A stretch of DNA of 64,000 nt from an uncultured Bacteroidales bacterium (GTDB lineage Bacteria > Bacteroidota > Bacteroidia > Bacteroidales > FEN-979), in the NCBI GenBank assembly GCA_903877385.1, contig CAIRDP010000051.1, positions 1-64,000 on the forward strand, written 5' to 3'. Under the pieces are notes generated by a model. It was not told the DNA's origin, did no database searches, and saw only the letters and a program-made list of their open reading frames with translations. The translations under genes were made by a program, and so were the position numbers. Positions 49,551-57,257 of this stretch are shown one piece after another; the stretch's first letter is position 1; every line of letters begins with the position of its first letter.

Positions 49551-50981
49551 TTACCAGCTCAGACCATAAAACGCGCTCATACCGTTAGGATAGATGCCTT
49601 CGATCTGAACCCCGTTGGATTTGTCGGAAAGCGCCGATTTCAACCCCTCAATCGAGCTTACAGGTTTATTGTTGACAGTTAAAAGGATAAATCCAGGTTT
49701 CAATCCAACCTGGCTGAATTTGCCTGGTTCCACCTGCGTTATCTTGAAGCCGTTTGCGACCCGGTACTTTGCCTTCTCCTTTTCATTGAGGGGTTCAAAC
49801 GTAGCGCCGTAGATCTTCAACTGGTTGTTATTCCTGGCCACGGACTGGTTACTATTCTCGCTCACCAGTTTCACCTGGAAGTCAAGCGGTTTGCCATCCC
49901 TCAGAACCGAAACCGTTACAACATCGCCAGGGCTCAGCTGTGACACTATTTCCATCAGCTCCGATTTCCCGTTCACGGGTTTATTCTGTATGCCTGTGAG
50001 GATGTCTCCTCTTTTAATACCTGCAATGTCGGCCGAACCGCCCCCGATCACATCACTGATGTAAACCCCGCTGAGGCTGCTCAGTGCGTTGTCTTTTGCA
50101 AACTGGTCATCGATCTCATGGTAGTATACCCCGAGGTAAGCCCTCTGGATCTTACCGAACTTCATAAAATCTTCAACCACCTTTTTTACTATATTGACAG
50201 GAATGGCGAATGAATACCCTGTATAATAACCCGTTCCTGAGGCAATGGCGGCATTGATGCCGATGAGTTCTCCACTGGTGTTGACAAGCGCTCCCCCGCT
50301 GTTGCCAGGGTTGATGGCAGCATCGGTCTGGATAAAGGATTCAACAGCGCCCTGGGAGCCGAGGATATTGATATCCCTGGCCTTGGCGCTGACTATCCCG
50401 GCGGTTACCGTGGACGTAAGGTTGAACGGGTTGCCAACGGCCAGCACCCACTCCCCTATCTTTACATTGTCACTGTTGCCGTAAGCCAAAAACGGAAGCC
50501 CCTTTGCATCAATCCTTATCAGGGCCAGATCGGTGCTCGGGTCCGTCCCCACAACCGTGGCTTTATATACACGCTTATCGTTAAGCGTTACTATTACATT
50601 TACAGCGTCCTGCACCACATGATTGTTAGTCACTATATACCCGTCGGCCGTAACAATCACCCCCGAGCCCATGGCCGTGTAAGGTGAAATATATTCCCTT
50701 GGGCTGGAATTGAAAAACTGGAAGAAGTCATCATACACCAGGCTTTTTTTCTCAAAATCCGATTTGATATGCACAACAGCATGGACCGAAATGGATGCGG
50801 CAGTCTCAAAATCAGGGAGGTTTCCCGGTATCGCCGGACCATATAAAGCGACCTGCTTTACAGGTACGCCTTCAGGTTTAGGGTAATAGATGGTCGTTCG
50901 TTTCTCAAATGCTTTGTAGAGCCCTAATGATACGGCTCCACCCATGACTGCAATTAAAAAAATTCCAAGGTATTTTTTCAT
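49551..50981 (-). CDS. DegQ/HtrA-family periplasmic serine protease
   Basis: 476 residues. An N-terminal membrane anchor or signal (6-25) precedes the trypsin-like domain with the triad in VTNNHVVQDA (His), STDLALIRID (Asp) and NPGNSGGALV (Ser). Two PDZ-like regions (about 290-375 and 400-476) follow. It degrades or refolds misfolded envelope proteins. It lies upstream of rpoD in the same direction, with a 126-nt gap containing a GC-rich hairpin. The start is the ATG at 50981. Confidence 0.93.
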   Translation of the reverse strand: MKKYLGIFLIAVMGGAVSLGLYKAFEKRTTIYYPKPEGVPVKQVALYGPAIPGNLPDFETAASISVHAVVHIKSDFEKKSLVYDDFFQFFNSSPREYISPYTAMGSGVIVTADGYIVTNNHVVQDAVNVIVTLNDKRVYKATVVGTDPSTDLALIRIDAKGLPFLAYGNSDNVKIGEWVLAVGNPFNLTSTVTAGIVSAKARDINILGSQGAVESFIQTDAAINPGNSGGALVNTSGELIGINAAIASGTGYYTGYSFAIPVNIVKKVVEDFMKFGKIQRAYLGVYYHEIDDQFAKDNALSSLSGVYISDVIGGGSADIAGIKRGDILTGIQNKPVNGKSELMEIVSQLSPGDVVTVSVLRDGKPLDFQVKLVSENSNQSVARNNNQLKIYGATFEPLNEKEKAKYRVANGFKITQVEPGKFSQVGLKPGFILLTVNNKPVSSIEGLKSALSDKSNGVQIEGIYPNGMSAFYGLSW

Positions 50982-51211
50982 GGCTCAATTATTAATTATT
51001 CAACGTGGTTTCAATAACGCAATCATTTATCCCATATTTTATTATCGTCGTTAAAAACTGTTAATGAATGTGTTAAAGAATTGTTAAAGATTTTTATCTT
51101 GCTTTTATATCACATTTTACATTTACCCGGATTAAGCTTGGAACATAAAAATATTTCACGGCAGCCTAAGCGGTTGTCAAGCATATATTAACAACAAAAA
51201 CCGTGCAAAAC

Positions 51212-52294
51212 ATGAAAATCCTTGCTTGTATTTTTGTTTTATTGAGTCCAAATAATTCATTATCTGGGAGTAAAAATTTATTTTGCCAGGGCAGGGCTCT
51301 TCCGGTGAAAACGAGCCATTACGCGATTTCGCCTGCTTTAAGCCAAACTGTCAGGGTGGTTTTCTGGAATGTTGAGAATTTGTACGACACGTATGACGAT
51401 ACAACGAAGCTAGACAATGAGTTTACACCCTTGGGCGCGATGCGGTGGAATTATACCAGGTTTCACAATAAGCTTAATCATATTGCCAAGGCTCTCCTGG
51501 CTGCCGGTGAGTGGGAAGCCCCGGGCATCATTGGCTTATGTGAAATCGAAAACCGTTATGTCATGAACAGGATGATATACGACACCCCCCTGAAACCTTT
51601 TGGCTACCGGATGATACATCATGAGTCACCCGACCTGAGGGGTATAGATGTTGCCTTATTATACAGGCAGGCAGTATTCAGTGTTATCAGTTCGAAACCG
51701 TACAAGATCCGGTTCCCGTTCGATACTTCAGCCCAGACCAGGGAGATACTTTTCATACAGGGAAAAGTCCTGGGCCACGACACCCTTGACCTTCTCATCA
51801 ACCACTGGCCCTCACGCAGGGGTGGTTACGCCGAATCCCAGCCCAGAAGGGATTTTGTGGCATCGGTTCTGAAACATATCGTTGATTCCCTTTTAGAAGC
51901 ACATAGTGAAGCCCGCATTCTGGTCATGGGAGATTTCAATGATGAACCTGCATCAGCAAGCATTACCGGCATCCTTCATGCAGTGCCCCCCGATTCGATG
52001 CAGGTAAAAAGCGGGCTGGTAAACCTGATGTATCCTTTGAGCGGGAAGGCGGGGACCCATCGTTACAGGGGTATCTGGAGCCTGCTTGACCAGTTCATGG
52101 CAAGCCCCGGTCTTATCTCACCGGCTCATGGACTGCACCTGGTCCCAGGCTCGGTGAGCATTTTCAGCGATAAATTTTTACTGGAGGAGGACCTTAAGTA
52201 CTTCGGTAAAAAACCCCGCAGAACGTATAACGGTTTCAGGTACGTGGGAGGGTTTTCGGATCACCTGCCAGTATACCTCGACCTGGGGTACTGA
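51212..52294 (+). CDS. Secreted endonuclease/exonuclease/phosphatase-family protein
   Basis: About 360 residues from the ATG at 51212. A GTG three codons upstream is less likely. A signal peptide (about 1-20) is followed by the EEP fold: VFWNVENLYD, GLCEIENR (metal Glu), INHWPSRRGG, MGDFNDEP (Asp/Asn pair) and FSDHLPVYLDL with the C-terminal catalytic His. The family includes nucleases and lipid or phosphoester phosphatases. Export suggests nutrient scavenging of extracellular DNA or phosphoesters. It is monocistronic, and a heptamer array starts 8 nt after its stop. Confidence 0.85.
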   Translation: MKILACIFVLLSPNNSLSGSKNLFCQGRALPVKTSHYAISPALSQTVRVVFWNVENLYDTYDDTTKLDNEFTPLGAMRWNYTRFHNKLNHIAKALLAAGEWEAPGIIGLCEIENRYVMNRMIYDTPLKPFGYRMIHHESPDLRGIDVALLYRQAVFSVISSKPYKIRFPFDTSAQTREILFIQGKVLGHDTLDLLINHWPSRRGGYAESQPRRDFVASVLKHIVDSLLEAHSEARILVMGDFNDEPASASITGILHAVPPDSMQVKSGLVNLMYPLSGKAGTHRYRGIWSLLDQFMASPGLISPAHGLHLVPGSVSIFSDKFLLEEDLKYFGKKPRRTYNGFRYVGGFSDHLPVYLDLGY

Positions 52295-52301
52295 GGCCAG
52301 G

Positions 52302-52387
52302 TGGGGACTGGGGACTGGGGACTGGGAGCTGGGTACTGGGGACTAGGGGCTGGGGACTGGGAGCTGGGTACTGGGTACTGGGGACTG
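52302..52387 (+). repeat. CTGGGNN-type G-run array between convergent genes
   Basis: About twelve GGG or GGGG runs separated by three or four bases (units GGGACTG, GGAGCTG, GGTACTG). It occupies the junction between the nuclease gene and the radical SAM gene. It is the same strand-biased family as at 24978 and inside the gene at 9534, with a predicted G-quadruplex on the plus strand. Confidence 0.85.
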
Positions 52388-52393
52388 ATGAAT

Positions 52394-53566
52394 TCAGTAC
52401 CAGACACCATTGATCCTGGCACCGCAATATCCGCAGTCACCTTTTTTGATCTGATTGGAGGTTACAGTAAACCCACGTCTTTCCACAAGCAATTTCCTGC
52501 ATTTCGGGCAATAGGTATTCTCATAATCGGTGCCGGGTACATTGCCGATATAAACATGATTGATCCCTGCCTTACGGGCGATAGTGTATGCCTGTTCGAG
52601 AGTTGCAAGAGGCGTATAGGGTATGCTGGTAAGCTTGTATAAGGGGAAGAACCTGCTGAAATGCAGGGGATAATCGGCGAACCCTTCCGCAACAAGCCAT
52701 TCGCACATTTCCTTAATCATATCCATTCTATCGGTCCAGTTTGGAACTATAAGGTTTGTTATCTCGAGCCACACCCCTTCCTGCTTCAGTATTTTCAGAG
52801 TTCTTTGTATTGGTTCCAGGCTGCCCCCGTTAAGCTTTTCATAAATATCCTCCCTGAACGATTTCAGGTTGATGTTAGCGGCATCAATGTATTTTGCGAG
52901 TTCCCGCATGGGTTTTTCATTGATATAGCCGTTGCTGATCAGAAGGTTCTTAATTCCCCTGGCCCTGGCAAGTTTTGCCGTATCAAAAGTGTATTCGTAA
53001 AACGAGAGCGGCTCGGAATAAGTATAGGCAATGCTGCGGCATCCGTTCCTAACCGCCTGATCAACAACACTGGCCGGGAACATCTCCACGTTATTCGTAG
53101 TTTTGGGGCTTACCTGGGAGATTTCCCAGTTCTGGCAGTTCAGGCAGGCAAGGGTACAGCCTGCCGTAGCAATAGAGAAACTTTCGGATGAAGGCAGGTA
53201 ATGGAATAAGGGTTTTTTCTCTATCGGATCGATATGCACGCTGCAGGGATTGCCGTATGCAATGGAATAAACCTTATCGCCGTAGGCCACATGATTGCGG
53301 CACAACCCCTCCTGCCCTTCCCTGAGCGTACACTGGTTGGGACAAAGCTGGCATTTAACTCCTTTCGGAGTTAGGACATAATACAGCGATTCCCTGCTGT
53401 ATTTCCCAGGTCCCCCGGGGGGAGAAGACATACCTGCATTCATATCGGTAAGGTTTTTGGCGAGACTGCGAAATGGCCTTATTCCGGCCGCTGCAACACC
53501 CAGGGTTGCGAGACTCAAACGGAGGAACTGCCGCTTGCTTAAACGCTTTCTTTCCATTGGTTTCAC
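52394..53566 (-). CDS. AmmeMemoRadiSam radical SAM enzyme with a Tat-like N-terminus
   Basis: 390 residues. The N-terminus RKRLSKRQFLRLSLATLG (6-23) resembles a twin-arginine signal, with Lys-Arg in place of Arg-Arg, followed by a small hydrophobic run. Then CQLCPNQC and Cys89 (72-89) form a four-Cys site, the radical SAM motif CTLACLNC gives Cys137, Cys141 and Cys144, and a C-terminal zinc-ribbon-like CPKC..CGYC follows (near 365-385). The family is related to pyruvate formate-lyase activating enzymes and co-occurs with Memo and AMMECR1. Its substrate is unknown. It starts 1 nt after the spermidine-synthase-like gene and faces the Memo-AMMECR1 gene across that operon's promoter. Confidence 0.85.
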   Translation of the reverse strand: MKPMERKRLSKRQFLRLSLATLGVAAAGIRPFRSLAKNLTDMNAGMSSPPGGPGKYSRESLYYVLTPKGVKCQLCPNQCTLREGQEGLCRNHVAYGDKVYSIAYGNPCSVHIDPIEKKPLFHYLPSSESFSIATAGCTLACLNCQNWEISQVSPKTTNNVEMFPASVVDQAVRNGCRSIAYTYSEPLSFYEYTFDTAKLARARGIKNLLISNGYINEKPMRELAKYIDAANINLKSFREDIYEKLNGGSLEPIQRTLKILKQEGVWLEITNLIVPNWTDRMDMIKEMCEWLVAEGFADYPLHFSRFFPLYKLTSIPYTPLATLEQAYTIARKAGINHVYIGNVPGTDYENTYCPKCRKLLVERRGFTVTSNQIKKGDCGYCGARINGVWY

Positions 53567-53567
53567 A

Positions 53568-55688
53568 TCATAAAGGTACGAAATTTTTACGTTTTATGAA
53601 AAGGAAGGCTGCTCCTGTTGTATTCACCAGGGCCAGCACATACCCCGTACTTATCATCCCGATCAATGGAAAAAGGAAAACGGGGACTATGAAAGCGCCC
53701 AATGCCGAGCCGAAAAGATCGGCCGAATAATTTTTTGCCACTGCAACAGCCTTGTTCCTTTTCGACAAGCGAAAGGCCAGTGAATATTCCATCCCGGTGA
53801 GTATGGAGAGAATAAGGGTAATCGCTGCGGCTTTCGCCTCAATCATCCATAAGGGAAGCCCCATTCGGCCTGCAAGGATAAGGGCCATGGGGATCAGGGC
53901 CGAGAGCGCGGCCAGGGAGAGCTGAAGCGAGAGGTAAACCCTGAAAGGGTCCTTTCTGAACCACAGGGTGCCTGCCCTGCTACCTGCCGCCAGCCCGAGC
54001 ATGAAGAGCATGATGATGAAACCGGTAAGCTGGAACACATAGCCGCAATAAACCTGCAGTGCAAGGATCATGATCACCTGGTAAGCGCCAACGGTAAAAC
54101 CGCCGGTAAACAAGCCTGTATTGACGGGGTTAAGATTGAACAATACAAGCAGGACTATGAGCAGCAGGACCAGGAAGGCCGGGATGTAATGACGATTAAA
54201 GTATGTCATCCAGTACCTCATCTGGGCAAAAAACATCAGGGGTCTGAAATCATGGTTAAGCCCGGCCGTGCCGGAAATATTGGCTTTCATGTATTCAGCC
54301 CTTTCCTTAAACTGCCCGGCATCGATGTAATATTTATTCACGTAGGATGTGATTATCCCTTTCCTTTCAACCAGGGCAGGGATATCAAGGCTGAGTGAGG
54401 CATCCGAAGCAATGAAAAAAGTCCTGTTGCCCGGCACCAGCAATATATTCCTGAACGAGGCGGCCAGCGTATTGTACAGGATTGAATTAAGCCCCTCACC
54501 GGCCCGGCTTACATAATCGCTGGTAGTGGGCAGTGAATACGACACTATGCCATCCGGCGACAGCCGCCCTTTTAATTCAGTTAAAAATTCAGAAGTGTAA
54601 AAGCGGTTGAGCTGCAAGCTGGAAGGAGGCGGTAAAAGAACCAGAACAACATCATATACCCTCGAAGAGTTTTTCACAAACTGCCTGGCATCTCCTGCAT
54701 GCAGAAAAACACCTCTTTTTTCAAGGCTCTCCAGGGATCTGACATTCAACTTAAGCAAGGCAGGATTCAGTTCGACATAATCCACTGCAAGGGGGCGGTA
54801 TTTCAGGATCTCATTAATGGCCCCCGACAATCCCCCTGATACAAGTAAAATATTTCTGGGCGAAGCATGCTGAACCATGGCATAATGCACGTTTTCCTCG
54901 TTGTTGATCTCATCGCCCGAAGAAAACATCAGCAATCCGTTCTCATAAAAATTAAGCTGGCCTGCATTGGCGGTCACAACCATTTGCCCGTAAGGGGTTT
55001 CTTTATCCTCAACAACAGTCTGCCCGGGGAACAGTGAATGATAGGAGAACCCCTTTATATCGGATTTGAAGAGTGTGAAGATGATCAGGGCCGAAGCCAG
55101 GAGAGTAACCCAAGGCAAGAATCTGTTCCGGAGATGGAATGTGTAATAAACGACGGTAAGCAGGTAAAATATGCTCATCAGGATGATGCTGAGCCATGAA
55201 GGGAAAAGCCAGAGCAACACAAAGTTTACGAGGGCCCCGGCAGCCATGCTGCCTGCCGATTCCAGGGAATATGCATTGCCGGCCCCGCGCAGCATGGCGC
55301 TCAACGATGAGAACAGGAAGCCGTTGATCAGGCAAAAGGGCAATTGTACAAGAAATGCGGCATAAACCACATCGTTTATCCCTGCGATGGTTCCCGTTGG
55401 TAAAACAAGGGCCCGGTAAAGGTTCAGTTTGATCACCATAAGTACCGGCAAGGCCGAAAGCATCAGCATGAGAAAAAGCAGAAATCCCGCCTGGCCTTTG
55501 ATCCTGCCGTAATACCTGCCAAGCCATGCTCCCGCCCCGGTGAGCAGCATCCATGCCGAAAGCATGATGCCCAGAATGAGCTCATTGCCGTAAAACACCA
55601 TATAACTCTCGCGCAGGAGATAGATCTGGGTTGAAATCGAAATGAAACCCAGGCCGAACAGCCCTGAACGGATTGCATTTTTTCTCAT
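53568..55688 (-). CDS. Polytopic membrane protein with a spermidine-synthase-like domain
   Basis: 706 residues. About seven transmembrane helices (1-230), a soluble Rossmann methyltransferase/spermidine-synthase-like domain (about 235-470), then about seven more helices. The soluble part has ETPYGQMVV, YENGLLMFSSGDE and ILLVSGGLSGAINEIL, where true enzymes read GGGDGG, and VVLVLLPPPSS, where they read a D-x-x-DP loop. Both catalytic or binding aspartates are therefore missing, and standard aminopropyl transfer is unlikely. It is the first gene of the operon with the radical SAM enzyme, which begins 1 nt after its stop. Transport of a substrate or product for that enzyme is a possible role. 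Confidence 0.8.
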   Translation of the reverse strand: MRKNAIRSGLFGLGFISISTQIYLLRESYMVFYGNELILGIMLSAWMLLTGAGAWLGRYYGRIKGQAGFLLFLMLMLSALPVLMVIKLNLYRALVLPTGTIAGINDVVYAAFLVQLPFCLINGFLFSSLSAMLRGAGNAYSLESAGSMAAGALVNFVLLWLFPSWLSIILMSIFYLLTVVYYTFHLRNRFLPWVTLLASALIIFTLFKSDIKGFSYHSLFPGQTVVEDKETPYGQMVVTANAGQLNFYENGLLMFSSGDEINNEENVHYAMVQHASPRNILLVSGGLSGAINEILKYRPLAVDYVELNPALLKLNVRSLESLEKRGVFLHAGDARQFVKNSSRVYDVVLVLLPPPSSLQLNRFYTSEFLTELKGRLSPDGIVSYSLPTTSDYVSRAGEGLNSILYNTLAASFRNILLVPGNRTFFIASDASLSLDIPALVERKGIITSYVNKYYIDAGQFKERAEYMKANISGTAGLNHDFRPLMFFAQMRYWMTYFNRHYIPAFLVLLLIVLLVLFNLNPVNTGLFTGGFTVGAYQVIMILALQVYCGYVFQLTGFIIMLFMLGLAAGSRAGTLWFRKDPFRVYLSLQLSLAALSALIPMALILAGRMGLPLWMIEAKAAAITLILSILTGMEYSLAFRLSKRNKAVAVAKNYSADLFGSALGAFIVPVFLFPLIGMISTGYVLALVNTTGAAFLFIKRKNFVPL

Positions 55689-55720
55689 CTTTTCGTATCT
55701 TTACCTGGATTTTCCACTCT

Positions 55721-55728
55721 CAAAGTTA
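55721..55728 (-). promoter_or_regulatory. -7 promoter element for the membrane protein / radical SAM operon
   Basis: TAACTTTG on the minus strand, 32 nt before the ATG at 55688. A weaker plus-strand TATCTTTA at 55696-55703 could serve the divergent Memo-AMMECR1 gene, making a shared 47-nt control region. Confidence 0.55.
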
Positions 55729-55735
55729 ATAAACA

Positions 55736-57250
55736 ATGGGCAGTTTTTTCCGATTAGTATTGATTATGGGACTCACATTTGCTTTCAGTAACAGTTGCTC
55801 CTCCCAGGAGGGGCCAAAAACCGACAGGAAGCCGGCCGCTGCCGGTATGTTTTATCCTGCCAGCGCCGACACCCTCAGGGCCCAGCTTGCCGATTTGTTC
55901 AGGGGCGCCAAAGCCCGCACAGCCCGTAATCTCCAGGCTGTAATCCTTCCGCATGCAGGTTACGTTTTCTCAGGCGGCGTGGCGGCCAGCGGGATAAACC
56001 AGGTGGATCCCGATAAAACCTATGATAACATTTTCATCATAGGTTCAAGCCACCACGCATCTTTTATGGGGGCTTCGATATATAATAAGGGAGATTACCT
56101 TACCCCCCTGGGCAAGGTGAGAGTGAATACCGAACTTGCAAACGAGCTGATAAAATCCAATCCCGTCTTCAGCTATGTATACGACGCCGACCTTAACGAG
56201 CATTGTGTTGAAGTGGAGGTACCTTTCCTTCAGTACCACATGAAAAAACCATTCAGGATAGTTCCCATCGTGATTGGCAGCCAAAGTCCTCAAACCTGCA
56301 AAAAGATCGCCCTGGCCCTTAAACCATACTTCAATGAGCATAACCTGTTTGTGATAAGCAGCGATTTTTCGCACTACCCGCCCTATAACGATGCGAAATC
56401 CACCGACAAAGCCACCTGCGATGCCATCCTTCTGAACAATCCCGAAGCACTGATGAAGGTTCTTGGCGAATATGAAAAGAAAAATGTTCCCAACCTTGTA
56501 ACAAACCTCTGCGGCTGGACTTCGGTGCTCACACTTTTATACATGACCGAAGGCGAGGCATCCTTTGCATATACCCCTGTACAGTATATGAATTCGGGGG
56601 ATTCCAGGTACGGCGACCATTCACAATGTGTAGGCTACTGGTCCATTGCCATCAGCCGCAACGGGGCATCGGTATCATCCCCTGCAGCCGGGTTCAGCTT
56701 TACAAAAGAGGAGCAGAAGACAATGCTGGGCATTGCCCGTGCCACCATCATCATGTACATCAACCAGCATAAAACACCCGACCTGGATGACAGAAATTTC
56801 AGTCCCGGCCTTAAAATGCATTCGGGCGCCTTTGTCACCCTTAAGGAAAAAGGCGAGCTCAGGGGCTGCATAGGCCGGTTCACAGCCGATATCCCCCTCT
56901 GGAAAGTGATACAGGAGATGGCCATAGCATCCTCCACCCAGGATTCAAGGTTTACGCCTGTTACGGCCAAAGAAATTGACAAACTGGAAATTGAAATATC
57001 GGTGCTCTCGCCTATGAAAAGGATTTATTCTGCCGATGAGATCGTACTGGGGAAACACGGGATTTATATTAAAAAGGGATATTATTCGGGTACCTTCCTT
57101 CCACAGGTGGCTACCGAAACAGGCTGGAGCATAAACGAATTCCTCGGCCACTGCGCCTGCGACAAGGCCGGCCTGAGCTGGGACGGCTGGAAGGATGCAG
57201 AACTCTATACTTATGAAGCTTTCGTGTTCAGTGAAAACGACAAGAGGTAA
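55736..57250 (+). CDS. Memo-AMMECR1 fusion protein (AmmeMemoRadiSam B+A) with a signal peptide
   Basis: 504 residues. A signal peptide (about 1-20) is followed by Cys21, so it may be a lipoprotein, although SNSC is a weak lipobox. The Memo domain (about 35-310) has LPHAGYVFSG (His73), GSSHHASF (His106), EHCVEVEVPFLQ (His156), SSDFSHYPP (His213) and NLCGW (Cys259). The AMMECR1 domain (about 325-500) has SGAFVTL and LRGCIG (375-380) and ends in TYEAFVFSE. Both halves look complete. It is divergent from the radical SAM operon, 47 nt away. Its stop abuts the converging AddB-like stop. The biochemical role of the system is not known. Confidence 0.88.
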   Translation: MGSFFRLVLIMGLTFAFSNSCSSQEGPKTDRKPAAAGMFYPASADTLRAQLADLFRGAKARTARNLQAVILPHAGYVFSGGVAASGINQVDPDKTYDNIFIIGSSHHASFMGASIYNKGDYLTPLGKVRVNTELANELIKSNPVFSYVYDADLNEHCVEVEVPFLQYHMKKPFRIVPIVIGSQSPQTCKKIALALKPYFNEHNLFVISSDFSHYPPYNDAKSTDKATCDAILLNNPEALMKVLGEYEKKNVPNLVTNLCGWTSVLTLLYMTEGEASFAYTPVQYMNSGDSRYGDHSQCVGYWSIAISRNGASVSSPAAGFSFTKEEQKTMLGIARATIIMYINQHKTPDLDDRNFSPGLKMHSGAFVTLKEKGELRGCIGRFTADIPLWKVIQEMAIASSTQDSRFTPVTAKEIDKLEIEISVLSPMKRIYSADEIVLGKHGIYIKKGYYSGTFLPQVATETGWSINEFLGHCACDKAGLSWDGWKDAELYTYEAFVFSENDKR

Positions 57251-57257
57251 TTACCTC
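57244..57257. other. Palindrome formed by two abutting stop codons
   Basis: GAGGTAATTACCTC is a perfect 14-bp palindrome. Its TAA (57248-57250) ends the Memo-AMMECR1 gene and the adjoining TTA (57251-57253) is the stop of the AddB-like gene on the other strand. No other terminator lies between these convergent genes. Confidence 0.6.

Noticed and set aside
53568-55688. Functional spermidine synthase
   Set aside because: Both key aspartate positions are replaced and the domain is embedded between membrane helices.
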